DNA of 64,000 nt, taken from positions 3,472,001-3,536,000 of the forward strand of contig NZ_CP091285.1 in NCBI RefSeq assembly GCF_021650975.2, written 5' to 3'. The notes under the pieces are model-generated. The model was not told where the DNA came from. It searched no databases and was given only the letters and a program-made list of their open reading frames with translations. Position numbers and translations under genes: made by a program. Each line of letters opens with the position of its first letter. Positions within the stretch are counted from its first letter, which is position 1. The DNA is from Flavobacterium jumunjinense (GTDB lineage Bacteria; Bacteroidota; Bacteroidia; Flavobacteriales; Flavobacteriaceae). Below, piece after piece: positions 15,479 through 24,955 of this stretch.

Positions 15479-16717
15479 TTACTCCTCTCCAGGAAGTGCT
15501 ATTCCATCGCCTTCTAGTTTGGCTTCTTTCCATTGTTTTTCGAAATCAGGAATGTTATAATAGTTTTTGGCTTTGAATTCTTTGCTGTAGGTATTGTCAT
15601 AATCATAATGTTCTGCAAAAGTTCCCATAAATTCATAGGTTCTGTAGTCATTCATGTTACTATAAATAAAACTATGCATACGGGCAATAATTTCTGCTTT
15701 TTGAGAAAAAGTGAGTTCAAGGGTGTTTTTTGGATTTAAAAGCCAATCAAAATAATACCATTTCAAAAAGTTGAATTTTTCAGTTGCTTTCTCCTCATCT
15801 TCTGAAATGATTTTTAAAAAAGTATAATTAAAACCGATTTTCCCATCGCATTTTTTATTGTAAATGACTTCGTTTAGTGGTTCTAAATCTTGGGCATCCA
15901 TTTTGGTGTTTTCGGCTACCCATTCTACTAATGTGGTATCATCATAATAGCCAAAAGTAGTTACTAGGCTTCGCATGAAGTATTGATCGTTCAAGATAAG
16001 CCATTTAAAATGGGCTTTACTATCGTTAAATAGATACATGTTGCGAGCTACAAGAGTTTGGATGTTTTTTTTGCGTTGTTGGTCTAGGTCTGGAAGGTCT
16101 TTCCATCTAGTAATTTCAACCTTTGACCCTTTATCGTTAGTAAATTCTCTTTCCATAGAATTTTCAATATTAGCTATTGAGGAGAATTCCTTTTGATAAT
16201 TAACAATTTCTGGAATTGCATATAATTCAGTAATAAAATTATTGTTTTTAATTATATAAAAACCAAAAGGTTTTATATCAATTGAATTATCGTTTCTATA
16301 AAATTTTATATCCTTTGAACAAACATCATAATCATTTGAAAAAAGAAAATTTTTATTTGAATCAGGGGATATTACTCTATTAAAAAATTTTTTTACTTTT
16401 AAATTAAATTTTTCATTACTTAATGTTTTATATCCATTACTTAATAAAATATTTTTTATTGTGGGTAATGTTACTTCTAAATCTTCCTTTTTAAAAACAT
16501 AAGTTTCAATATCAAAAGAGTTGTTTAGCAATCCTGATATACCTTTCTCAAGTTGTTTTTTTAATATTAAATTAAACATAGAATCAGTATTAATAAAATT
16601 GTTATTATCGAAATTATTTTCTTTTTTGTATTCCATTTTTTTTGAGTAATTAACATCTTTTTCTTTTTTACAGCTATAAATACTTAGTATTAGTATTATA
16701 AATATTATTTTTTTCAT
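15479..16717 (-). CDS. putative cognate immunity lipoprotein for the PAAR effector, 412 aa
   Basis: Lipoprotein signal MKKIIFIILILSIYSC with lipobox IYSC. The N-terminal half is variable (about residues 25-215); the C-terminal half carries LVARNMYLFNDSKAHFKWL, FMRSLVTTFGYYDD and the KQWKEAKLEGDG end. Its ATG overlaps the TGA stop of the effector gene by 4 nt (ATGA), so effector and immunity are translationally coupled, which is typical of toxin-immunity pairs. The other three paralogues follow downstream as apparent spare or orphan immunity genes. Location in the envelope fits protection against cell-wall hydrolases. Confidence 0.75.
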   Translation of the reverse strand: MKKIIFIILILSIYSCKKEKDVNYSKKMEYKKENNFDNNNFINTDSMFNLILKKQLEKGISGLLNNSFDIETYVFKKEDLEVTLPTIKNILLSNGYKTLSNEKFNLKVKKFFNRVISPDSNKNFLFSNDYDVCSKDIKFYRNDNSIDIKPFGFYIIKNNNFITELYAIPEIVNYQKEFSSIANIENSMEREFTNDKGSKVEITRWKDLPDLDQQRKKNIQTLVARNMYLFNDSKAHFKWLILNDQYFMRSLVTTFGYYDDTTLVEWVAENTKMDAQDLEPLNEVIYNKKCDGKIGFNYTFLKIISEDEEKATEKFNFLKWYYFDWLLNPKNTLELTFSQKAEIIARMHSFIYSNMNDYRTYEFMGTFAEHYDYDNTYSKEFKAKNYYNIPDFEKQWKEAKLEGDGIALPGEE

Positions 16718-19700
16718 CGTGTTGTATCTTTAGTTAATTCTTTTCCATCGGTAGAAACTACCATTAGTTCTTTTTCTTCATTAGTAGGATTGTAATTTAT
16801 TGGTTTTACAATCCAAAATTCAGATCCAATACCTGTTTTTTTTATTGGATTTGTAGATATTGTCCTCTTTCCTTTGCCATCATTTGGTTTTCCATCTGAT
16901 TGATTCCCTCCAAGGTAAATAAAACTTTTTCCATCTTCAGATTGACCACATATAAATGCGACATGAGAGTGAGAAAACACTATAACAGCACCATAAAAGA
17001 CATCATCAACATTCTTAATTATTTCAGAATTTGGCCAACCATCTACATCATCTCTTTGTTTTTTTGCTTCTATTTTTGGTAGCCAATCAAAAGCAGCTAC
17101 ATTAGCTATAGAGTTTGTATTTTTATATTCTTGAACTTGAACAAAGCACCAATTAACAAATGAACCACACCAAAAAGTTTTATTAGTTCCATCAGGCATA
17201 CTACTTTCGTCAAAATAAGTGTAAATCCTCTCTTTTAATGGGGATTCCGTTTGTCTAATCCCACTATATGTTTTTAACTCTTGAACTGCAAATGCCATCC
17301 AAGGAGCTCTTCCTGCCAAATCAAGATTAGTTGCGTTTTTACATCTTCCAGTAAATGTTTCTGTTTTACCAGGAATGTAATGTTGCTCTGTTACAACTTG
17401 TGTAATTTCTTTAACTGTTGTTTTTCCGTTTGCAAATCCTCTTCGTTCTACGTTCATTTGTTTTGTATAATTCCATGCTTGACGTTTATTTGCAAACTCA
17501 CCTGGTTCTTTCATAAATGTATGATTAGAAGCATATCCGTATTTTGTTACCCATGGTTCTCTTTGGATATTTTTCTTTCTTGTTTCGAGGTTAGATTCAA
17601 TACCATTATCTGGAACACTTATACTTTCATCAAACACTACATAATCTGGATTGTTGCCATTGCCTACTGCATTTGGTTTTATGACTTGTAAATAAAAATC
17701 GGTAAGGGTGGTGAGTTTGTCTTTATTTTTTTGCAAATATTTTTTAACATAGTCCATTTGTTCTATAAATGTCATTGCTTTTAATTTTGCATAGGTTGTT
17801 CCAATTGTGTTGGCACTGCCTTCATTAAATTGAACTAATCCCACATAGCCTTTGCCGTTTTCTTTTGATGGAGAAAATGAGTTTGCAGTTTCTAAATGAA
17901 AAATAGACATTAATTCGCTTGCTTTTTCTACTTTTTTATCTTCTCCCCAAAGTTCGGCACATACTTCTAATACTTTTTTTCTTTCCTCGCACGTAATTTT
18001 TGAACTCCAATAAAAATTATTATCCTTACAAAAACAAGTGACAGTATTGTTCTCTATCTCAGCCGATTCTATTTCTACAAAAACATTATTGTTTTGAACG
18101 GCTTCTGGTGTGGCTTGTGTGTGTGCTACTTTTAAAGCTCCTTGTTCGTAGTTGATGAATTTTTTGCGAAGGGTTAGCATTTCTTCTGGTGAAAAAGGGG
18201 TGCCATCGGCTTTTTTTGCTTTAATACCCATTTTTTCCATTTCTGTATCATGGGCTAAACTGGCTGGCAAGGAATCGTTTACTATTACTTGGCTTTTGAG
18301 TAGTTGGTAGGATTCTTTGTTAGGGTCGGCTGCATCTTTTACTTTTTTAGAAACTTGTGCTATATAATAATCATAGGTTTGGCCTTCTATCTTGCAATCT
18401 TCGTTTAATGTGAAACTTACTTCTAGTAAACCGTCTGGGCCTACTTTTTCTGCGTTGTAAGTCTCTATGGCTTCATGGGTAACAATGATTCCTGCTGCAT
18501 CTTCGTTCATGTTTTCTTTAGGAACTTCTCTCAAAACGTCTATTTTGAGTTCCTCATCGATCATGTTAACAGTATGCGCCCATATTTTGTGCGTTTTTCC
18601 ATAATAGGTTAGGGTTTGTTGCACATTTTTACCGTCTTCTGTGGCAAAAACGATCGATTTTACTTTTTGTTCGTTAGTAACTTGCAATACTTCGTTGGTC
18701 TCTAAAACGCTGTACATTTTTGTGCCCACAATTAAATTGGCATGTGTTATTTCTAGGTTTTCGGCTAAAGTTGTGGCACCTGAGCTATTTTCGGGTAGCT
18801 CGATGGTGAAAATTAGGCTATAAGTAGGAGTAGGGTTCTCTGTAGTTGCAGGAATTGCCGCTTCCATTTTTTTCTTATACTCGTCGTTTGTGGCTATTTT
18901 AAAATAGCCTTTTCCTTGGTCGTTTAATGCAATTGTTTTTTCTTCTAATAAAAATTTTTCAGGTTCTGCTAAGTAGCTATCATAGTCTCCTTTGAGCCAT
19001 ATTTTGGCTTTCAGAGACAAATTCGATAATCCTTCTATTTCCACAAAACCATAGGACTCTTCTTTGAAACCTGTTTCTGTGCGTTTGTATCCTGTTTTAT
19101 AGGACCATAAAGCTCTTTTTAATAGGGGAGTTGTCACTTTTACAGTGGAGCTTACTTTTGTAGCTTCTGTATAGGCTCCAGAAACAGAGGCTTCAATTTT
19201 AAATTCCCCGTTTTTTGTGAATGTTAGCGAACCATCGTTATTATTAGTTACTCCCTCTGGCAATTGAAGTACTAATTGCTCGTCGTTAATGAGTGGCATT
19301 ATTCGAGCGGTAGCATCATATTTTACTTTAGAGCCTTTGGGTACATGTAAAGGCAAGGTGATTTTATCTGCGGAGTTTTTAATTACCTCAAATGAAAAAG
19401 CATCTGTACCATTAAAACTAGGGGTTTTGCTTGCTTCTAAGGCTTTTCCGTAGGCCTCGATAACATATTTGCCAAAATAATTATTACCTGCTTTGGCATC
19501 TATATTGACTATTTCATCTATTCTTTTATTGATGTTAGGGTTTGTTGCAATAGCAGCAGTTTCAAATTGATTCAATCGTACTCTGTCTTTTTGTAGGTAC
19601 CATTGCACTTTTGCATTAGTTGGAAGTAGGTCAACAGAATATTTTGCTACACTCACGTTTAGTACATCATTATAGCGTAAGAGTCCACTCCCTTTGTGGG

Positions 19701-20928
19701 AAATGGTATTAACACCGTAGGTGTCTTTCACTTCTAAGGAAACGGTGTGACGGTTTGTTCCTTGCGCATCGGTATAGGCTTCAATAGTATATTTTCCAGC
19801 ATTTTTAAAAGTCATTACTGCCACTGGAGTAGTTCTAACGCTTTCATTGGCAATGCTAACCTTTAATAAACTAGTATCTTTAGTACTATAACTATTATAT
19901 AGCACTGCTCCTTCTTTTAATACACGCCAACTCACAACAGGTGAGGTATCTACTAACTTGTTGTTGTTTAAAATTTTCGAAAAATCGCTAAATGAATTTG
20001 CCTTGAAGGAAATATTGATTGGAACAGGCATATTTTTAACGGTAGATTTACCTGCTACTGTAATGCCTTCAACATGGTCTTTTACATACTCAATGATAAT
20101 TGCACATTCATCATCGCCAGCATTTTTACCATAAGCTTCTATACGGTATTCACCTTCTTCTAAATCTTTGAAGAGTGTGTTTAAATTGCAATTAAAAGTA
20201 GTACCTAGCCCTATAAAAGTTTTAATTTTATCTTTTATACCCGTTCCTTTAAACAACACCCATGAAATTTTTGAAGCATCTCCAGAAGCACAAGCCTCTA
20301 AATGAATCATGCTATCATTTTGAATGTTATTTTGCCAAAACACTTGTAATGGTTCGGGTTCTTTTATAAAATAATAAGTGTTTTTAGTTCCTTTAGGTTT
20401 TTCTCTAAAGGGTTTTATAATTTCAATATTGCTAACAGAGGTTTTGGTTGAAGATGAGGAAGCCGTTTCCCATATAGCAGAAGTATTGGCAATAGCAAAA
20501 GCATCGGCTTCATTAATATCTATTTGTGAGACACTTCCTTTTTGTCCGCTGTCGGCAAATTGAATGGTTCCTTTTTGGCCATATCCTTCGCATGTACCTG
20601 TAGAAACATCTAAAAGTACCTTCATACTTTTATTGAAATCTACATTTTCATAATAATCTTTATATTTTATACTGCATATCCCTGCACAGGGTGCTGTTTT
20701 ATTGTCTGGTAATTTGCATGTTCCAAAACCTTTTCCATTATCGAAATTTTCAAAAGTATCATCTAAATAGGTAGCAATGGGTTTGTTTTGTGCAAAGTAT
20801 TTATTTTTACCTAATTTCTTTTTCTGACTTGTTATGTTTATAGGGACTGCCTTCCCTTTATTGTTGTTTGTTGTAGAATTAGAACAAAATGCTTTTGCTC
20901 CTTCTATTATTATTTTCCCTTTTGCCAT
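16714..20928 (-). CDS. T6SS cargo effector: PAAR-like (DUF4280) domain, Ig-like region, lysozyme-like and CHAP domains, 1404 aa
   Basis: Residues 1-140 match the PAAR-like DUF4280 pattern (IIIEGAKAFCS, GFGTCKL, APCAGICSI, DVSTGTCEGYG), which caps the VgrG spike. A long beta-rich middle (about 150-900) looks like repeated Ig-like modules. About 965-1110 resembles a transglycosylase/lysozyme fold (FHLETANSFSP with candidate Glu1013, GYVGLVQF). From about 1206 the protein is a CHAP-type amidase/peptidase of the TIGR02594 pattern: PWMAFAVQEL, catalytic Cys1254 in FWCGSFVNW, His1322 in SHSHVAF and GGNQSD at 1340-1345. Two different peptidoglycan-cutting activities on one spike protein would attack the periplasm of rival cells. 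The gene follows the 261-aa gene by 2 nt and overlaps the immunity gene. Domain calls are by motif; the middle region is uncertain. Confidence 0.85.
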   Translation of the reverse strand: MAKGKIIIEGAKAFCSNSTTNNNKGKAVPINITSQKKKLGKNKYFAQNKPIATYLDDTFENFDNGKGFGTCKLPDNKTAPCAGICSIKYKDYYENVDFNKSMKVLLDVSTGTCEGYGQKGTIQFADSGQKGSVSQIDINEADAFAIANTSAIWETASSSSTKTSVSNIEIIKPFREKPKGTKNTYYFIKEPEPLQVFWQNNIQNDSMIHLEACASGDASKISWVLFKGTGIKDKIKTFIGLGTTFNCNLNTLFKDLEEGEYRIEAYGKNAGDDECAIIIEYVKDHVEGITVAGKSTVKNMPVPINISFKANSFSDFSKILNNNKLVDTSPVVSWRVLKEGAVLYNSYSTKDTSLLKVSIANESVRTTPVAVMTFKNAGKYTIEAYTDAQGTNRHTVSLEVKDTYGVNTISHKGSGLLRYNDVLNVSVAKYSVDLLPTNAKVQWYLQKDRVRLNQFETAAIATNPNINKRIDEIVNIDAKAGNNYFGKYVIEAYGKALEASKTPSFNGTDAFSFEVIKNSADKITLPLHVPKGSKVKYDATARIMPLINDEQLVLQLPEGVTNNNDGSLTFTKNGEFKIEASVSGAYTEATKVSSTVKVTTPLLKRALWSYKTGYKRTETGFKEESYGFVEIEGLSNLSLKAKIWLKGDYDSYLAEPEKFLLEEKTIALNDQGKGYFKIATNDEYKKKMEAAIPATTENPTPTYSLIFTIELPENSSGATTLAENLEITHANLIVGTKMYSVLETNEVLQVTNEQKVKSIVFATEDGKNVQQTLTYYGKTHKIWAHTVNMIDEELKIDVLREVPKENMNEDAAGIIVTHEAIETYNAEKVGPDGLLEVSFTLNEDCKIEGQTYDYYIAQVSKKVKDAADPNKESYQLLKSQVIVNDSLPASLAHDTEMEKMGIKAKKADGTPFSPEEMLTLRKKFINYEQGALKVAHTQATPEAVQNNNVFVEIESAEIENNTVTCFCKDNNFYWSSKITCEERKKVLEVCAELWGEDKKVEKASELMSIFHLETANSFSPSKENGKGYVGLVQFNEGSANTIGTTYAKLKAMTFIEQMDYVKKYLQKNKDKLTTLTDFYLQVIKPNAVGNGNNPDYVVFDESISVPDNGIESNLETRKKNIQREPWVTKYGYASNHTFMKEPGEFANKRQAWNYTKQMNVERRGFANGKTTVKEITQVVTEQHYIPGKTETFTGRCKNATNLDLAGRAPWMAFAVQELKTYSGIRQTESPLKERIYTYFDESSMPDGTNKTFWCGSFVNWCFVQVQEYKNTNSIANVAAFDWLPKIEAKKQRDDVDGWPNSEIIKNVDDVFYGAVIVFSHSHVAFICGQSEDGKSFIYLGGNQSDGKPNDGKGKRTISTNPIKKTGIGSEFWIVKPINYNPTNEEKELMVVSTDGKELTKDTTR

Positions 20929-20930
20929 AC

Positions 20931-21716
20931 TTATTGCTTTAACGTTATGGTAATTTCTTCTTTATAGGTAAACCCATCTTTCATTGCGAGATGGAAATTT
21001 GCCTTTTTTTTCTTTATTTTTCTTTCAATGGTATCAAAATAGGATTCGGTTACTAGTTTGATGTTTACTTTTTCCTGTTTTGCTTCTTTTTTACTTGCTT
21101 TTCTTTTTATTTTTTCGAGTAGCGATTTTTCTATTTCACTATTTGATTCAAAGGAAATAATAATTTCTTTAGAAGCAGGATTTAGTATTTTGGTTCTTCC
21201 AATACAAGCTTGAGAGCCAATAGACTTAATGTTCCATACTAGAGTTGTGCCTATATCGGGTTTATTTTTATCATCTATAGAAGGATTAAAAAAAAACAAA
21301 TTCCAATAGGGTTCTTTGAATTTACTTTTTGTGAAAGCAGCTTCATTTTTTATGATGTCATAATATTGATTTCTAATATTTTTCACGTTTTCTGAATCTT
21401 CAAATTCGTTTATTATACACTCTGAGTTTTTTTGCCATTCCTGCAACCAATTGTCAAATTCAAAGAAATTTTTGAAATTCCCGTTAATATCGGTTTGAAT
21501 TTTTAAAGGGTAGGTGAGCGCTTCTAGTGCTGCCAATATCTCTAAAAAAATATTTTCTTTTTCATTTTCTTTTTTTTCTGTTATTTTATTTACGAGATAT
21601 ACTTTCCCTTCTTCAGCGTTTTGTAGTATTGAAAAATCAATGCTATATTTTGTTTCTATTTTCTTCTGTAGACTATTAACCGTACAATCGATTTTTTCTA
21701 CTATTTCAAAAACCAT
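20931..21716 (-). CDS. unknown T6SS-island protein, possible effector chaperone, 261 aa
   Basis: No signal peptide or membrane segment. Charged, Lys/Glu-rich protein with a short coiled region at 45-65 and a Lys-rich C-terminal third (KRKASKKEAKQEKVNIK, then ERKIKKKKANF). No family recognised. It lies 2 nt upstream of the PAAR effector start, the usual place for an adaptor or chaperone that loads a DUF4280 effector on VgrG; that role is inference from position. Confidence 0.6.
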   Translation of the reverse strand: MVFEIVEKIDCTVNSLQKKIETKYSIDFSILQNAEEGKVYLVNKITEKKENEKENIFLEILAALEALTYPLKIQTDINGNFKNFFEFDNWLQEWQKNSECIINEFEDSENVKNIRNQYYDIIKNEAAFTKSKFKEPYWNLFFFNPSIDDKNKPDIGTTLVWNIKSIGSQACIGRTKILNPASKEIIISFESNSEIEKSLLEKIKRKASKKEAKQEKVNIKLVTESYFDTIERKIKKKKANFHLAMKDGFTYKEEITITLKQ

Positions 21717-21738
21717 TTAAATAATTTTTAAAATAAAA

Positions 21739-22200
21739 TTATTGCTCAAATTCAAATTCAACTTCTTGGTTTTTTATCAAATCAAAAACTACATTTCCTT
21801 CTTCTAGTACATAGAAGATATCTAGTTCATTATTATTAAATCGAACATAAGCTATTATCTCATTATTAAGACCATCAAATGAACTTTTATCACCTTTGTA
21901 TGCATTGTTTAATTCTTTTGTTTCTTTGTATATGTAAACAGAATTATAAGCATATTTTTTAGTATTAGTTTTACTATAATTAGTAATAAAATCGTGTAAT
22001 TCCTTTTTTAAATTATCATTAACTTGAAAATCTCCTTTTAAGAAAAAGTAATCAATTTTGTCTAGGTTATTCTCACTATCTTTAAATTCGTAATGATAGG
22101 GACTTAAAGGTTCTATTTTGATATTTTGCATTTTTTTATTTGTGTTACAAGAAAACAATAGTAAAGCAAATACTGTTATTATATTTATCTTTGTCTTCAT
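21739..22200 (-). CDS. small lipoprotein, candidate immunity protein for the DUF3289 protein, 153 aa
   Basis: Signal peptide MKTKINIITVFALLLFSC with lipobox LFSC. The mature part is about 135 residues, mixed alpha/beta, ending in an acidic tail (NQEVEFEFEQ). It begins 4 nt after the DUF3289 gene and precedes the 261-aa gene by 22 nt. Position directly behind a probable cargo protein and export to the envelope suggest an immunity protein; no family is recognised. Confidence 0.6.
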   Translation of the reverse strand: MKTKINIITVFALLLFSCNTNKKMQNIKIEPLSPYHYEFKDSENNLDKIDYFFLKGDFQVNDNLKKELHDFITNYSKTNTKKYAYNSVYIYKETKELNNAYKGDKSSFDGLNNEIIAYVRFNNNELDIFYVLEEGNVVFDLIKNQEVEFEFEQ

Positions 22201-22204
22201 GTTC

Positions 22205-23104
22205 TTAGTTTGTTATTTTTATTTTTTTAATCATTTCGGTAATAAATGGCTTTGCATTTCTATAATGTTGAAGAATATACCATGCCTTAAAACAATCTCC
22301 TGTATGATATTGAGGTATTCTATCTGAACCATGTTTTACAATATCATCCCAATCTAAGCCAAAATGGTCATAAAAAGTATAGATTAAATCACATTCCCAT
22401 TTTCCATTTGATTCTGTATATACATAGTTTTCAATTTCTGCCTTTACACTCCAAACTTGATGTATAGTTATTCCTAACCCAGACACTTTATCCCAAAATG
22501 AAGAAAAATTGAGTAAATCCATAGGTATTATTTCCATCTGATTTGGGTCATATTTTGCAATGCTCAATTCTGCTTTAAAAAGATTTACAAAATTGTCATG
22601 AAATTTTAAAGTGGCAGCGTTATTTTCTATTTCCTTATTTAACGCATCACTTTTGTATGTTCCGCCAGTACCACTTTTAAAAAGAGATGACATTTCTAAA
22701 GCAACAGTTTCCATGCTTCCTATTGAGAGCGATTGCATTAACTGATCTAAATATGCTCCTAAAGTTGCGTTATTGTGTGTAAACATAGCATCGTTCATAA
22801 TGCTTGCAGATTTAGGAGGTTTATCTCCGCTCATCATATCTTCTGCGGGTGTCTTATCAAAATTATAGCCTGGGTCTCTTCGTGCTTTACCAATAAGTTT
22901 TGAATTGACTCTTATTGTTTTTTGCTCTTCTTCACTTTGCGCTACAAAATCACCAAACTTTTTACCACCTTCTTTACCATTAAAACGGACTTCATTTGGT
23001 GAAGTAAATTCTAAGTTCTCTTTTGTTGCTCTTATTGCTATAGTTTCGGCTTCCTTGTGTGATGTACCTAAAGTGGTTCTAACAATATTTCCTCCTTCAT
23101 TCAT
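22205..23104 (-). CDS. DUF3289 family protein, candidate T6SS cargo, 299 aa
   Basis: The C-terminal two thirds match the pattern I associate with Pfam DUF3289: EDMMSGD near residue 88, FWDKVSGLGITIHQVW near 208-223, TFYDHFGLDWDDI, and FKAWYILQHYRNAKPFITEM at the end. The N-terminal ~85 residues (MNEGGNIVRTTLGTSHKEAE) are charged and may dock to the spike. No signal peptide, as expected for a protein delivered by T6SS. It starts 2 nt after vgrG and is followed at once by a lipoprotein gene, giving the order spike-cargo-immunity. The biochemical activity of DUF3289 is not known to me. Confidence 0.7.
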   Translation of the reverse strand: MNEGGNIVRTTLGTSHKEAETIAIRATKENLEFTSPNEVRFNGKEGGKKFGDFVAQSEEEQKTIRVNSKLIGKARRDPGYNFDKTPAEDMMSGDKPPKSASIMNDAMFTHNNATLGAYLDQLMQSLSIGSMETVALEMSSLFKSGTGGTYKSDALNKEIENNAATLKFHDNFVNLFKAELSIAKYDPNQMEIIPMDLLNFSSFWDKVSGLGITIHQVWSVKAEIENYVYTESNGKWECDLIYTFYDHFGLDWDDIVKHGSDRIPQYHTGDCFKAWYILQHYRNAKPFITEMIKKIKITN

Positions 23105-23106
23105 CT

Positions 23107-24921
23107 TTATTGCATGTTAACTTTTTTACCACTATTCACATTTACTTCTTTCGCACTTTCTACATGAATGGCTTCCTTACTACTTATTATATTTCCTTTT
23201 TCCATGTTTTCTGTAATCGATTTAGCTTTTGAGCTTCTACCTATTTGAGCGGTTTCAAAAATATTACTAGCTGTTAAGCTATAGTCTTCATTGGCTAATT
23301 CGGTTATGCTTTCTCCAGCAATTATATTTATATTTTTTTGAGCACTAGAAACTATATTTCCTCCAGCACTATAAATTATATTTTCACCTGCGTTTACAGT
23401 AAAGTTTTTTGGTGCATTGATGCTGATATTCTTGTTTCCATCTAATAGCACACTATTTCCACTAGGGTCTTCTAGAAATATGGAACCAACAGCATCGTCT
23501 ATAATAATTTTACAGCCACTTCTTGTTTGTATCACCTTTTTATCGTTACCTGAAGTCGCATAGGCACTCGATGCACTACCGTTATACATTGCTCCAAGAA
23601 CAAAAGGTTTCTCTGCATTTCCTGCTTCAAAACCAACTAATACTTCTTCTCCAATTTCTGGAATAAAATACATTCCTTTTCCTCCTCCTGCATGTGGATT
23701 TATCATACGAATCCATGGTGAGTTTCCGTCTTGCCAAGCAAACTTTACTTGCACACGACCTAATCCTGATGGATCATTATTATCTGTAACAACTGCGGGT
23801 TGCGTATCTGCTGTTGGATGATTGTGTACGTTTCCATAAGGTGGTGCTAAAACGGTATCTGGAACGGCTTGAAAAGTGTTGTGATAGGAGCCCGATTCTT
23901 CACAAACATGAGTAATATCGGTAATAATATAGCTTCCAAAATTTTGCTCTTGCAGACCATCTAATAGATTACCTGTCATTGAAAAAGCAGGTTCTTGAAT
24001 AGAAACGACGTCTCCAATTCGTAATCCTGTTTCGTCACTATCTCCTTTTGCAGTTACTAAATCGGCTGCTCGAGATTGCAATTGTGTGGTTACTCTATCT
24101 ATTAAATGTGTTCGTGCACTTCCTTCTTCGATAGGGTGTGTATAAAGCATCGTTGAATCGTCTGGAAAAAGCTTTTTAGAACTCTCATACATTACTTTAG
24201 AATAGCCTTCTGGCTGGTAATTTACTTCTGTAGCATTCGCTTTTTGTGTTTCTGCATTACTAGAATCATATCCTAAATATTCAAAACCTAGTGGTTTCGC
24301 ACGCATTTCGATATTGAAACTGTGCAACGATCGACCATATTCTAATACGAAATTTTTAGATTTTGGTTGACCGAATGTTAATTCTTCTCCATTATAATAG
24401 AACCATTGTCCTTTTTTTTGTGCCATTCTACAGGCAAAGCCAAAATCGCTTTCTCTGTATTGCACTACATAAGGCAAACTTGTATCGTTTTTTATATCAA
24501 CTGTCGGTTGCAGTTCTCTTTGAGGATAGCTGCCTGTAATTTTTTTTATGATATCTGACAAAGAATCGTCTGAAAAAGATTGTGTTTTTGGTGTTCCTTC
24601 CATTGCAATGGTTGGACTATAACCATTTATTATGATTCCTCCTGCTGCTCCCGAAGTACGAATCATTTGTGCTTCTGTTATTATCCCATTAAACAAAAGT
24701 GGTGATGATGTTCTTAAACTTGAAGGTTGTATCTCAATTTTTATGGTTTGACCAATATAGCTTTGTGATTTATCTATTGCTTGACTCACAAATTCTTTTG
24801 GTAAAGGTTGTAATAATGAAAAAGTATGATGTGTATGTACTTTTTGATGTATCACTAACTTAGAAAATCGCGTAAGAGATTCGCCTCCAATTTGGATGCG
24901 TATAGTAGTGCTTATTGCCAT
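23107..24921 (-). CDS. vgrG: type VI secretion system spike protein VgrG (TssI), 604 aa
   Basis: Trimeric spike related to phage gp27/gp5. Residues about 1-370 form the gp27-like part. The OB-fold gp5 segment follows (GRVQVKFAWQDGNSPWIRM, AGGGKGMYFIPEIGEEVLVGF, EKPFVLGAMYNG). The C-terminal beta-helix has repeated DPSGNSVLLDGNKNISI and NAGENIIYSAGG motifs and ends at KKVNMQ, so there is no evolved effector extension; cargo is encoded by the following genes. The length is typical of Bacteroidota (T6SS-iii) VgrG. First gene of the minus-strand island. No tss structural genes are nearby, so it is an orphan vgrG module using a machine encoded elsewhere. Confidence 0.95.
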   Translation of the reverse strand: MAISTTIRIQIGGESLTRFSKLVIHQKVHTHHTFSLLQPLPKEFVSQAIDKSQSYIGQTIKIEIQPSSLRTSSPLLFNGIITEAQMIRTSGAAGGIIINGYSPTIAMEGTPKTQSFSDDSLSDIIKKITGSYPQRELQPTVDIKNDTSLPYVVQYRESDFGFACRMAQKKGQWFYYNGEELTFGQPKSKNFVLEYGRSLHSFNIEMRAKPLGFEYLGYDSSNAETQKANATEVNYQPEGYSKVMYESSKKLFPDDSTMLYTHPIEEGSARTHLIDRVTTQLQSRAADLVTAKGDSDETGLRIGDVVSIQEPAFSMTGNLLDGLQEQNFGSYIITDITHVCEESGSYHNTFQAVPDTVLAPPYGNVHNHPTADTQPAVVTDNNDPSGLGRVQVKFAWQDGNSPWIRMINPHAGGGKGMYFIPEIGEEVLVGFEAGNAEKPFVLGAMYNGSASSAYATSGNDKKVIQTRSGCKIIIDDAVGSIFLEDPSGNSVLLDGNKNISINAPKNFTVNAGENIIYSAGGNIVSSAQKNINIIAGESITELANEDYSLTASNIFETAQIGRSSKAKSITENMEKGNIISSKEAIHVESAKEVNVNSGKKVNMQ

Positions 24922-24947
24922 GATGTATTTATTTGTTTTGTTGCTCC

Positions 24948-24955
24948 CAAATATA
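24948..24955 (-). promoter_or_regulatory. -7 element (TATATTTG) upstream of vgrG
   Basis: Minus strand TATATTTG, an exact TAnnTTTG match, 26 nt before the vgrG ATG. A matching TTG -33 element is not evident, so the promoter may need an activator. Confidence 0.55.

Noticed and set aside
10954..24921. A complete T6SS locus
   Set aside because: Only vgrG, cargo and immunity-like genes are present; no sheath, baseplate, membrane-complex or ClpV genes can be seen, so it is a cargo island.
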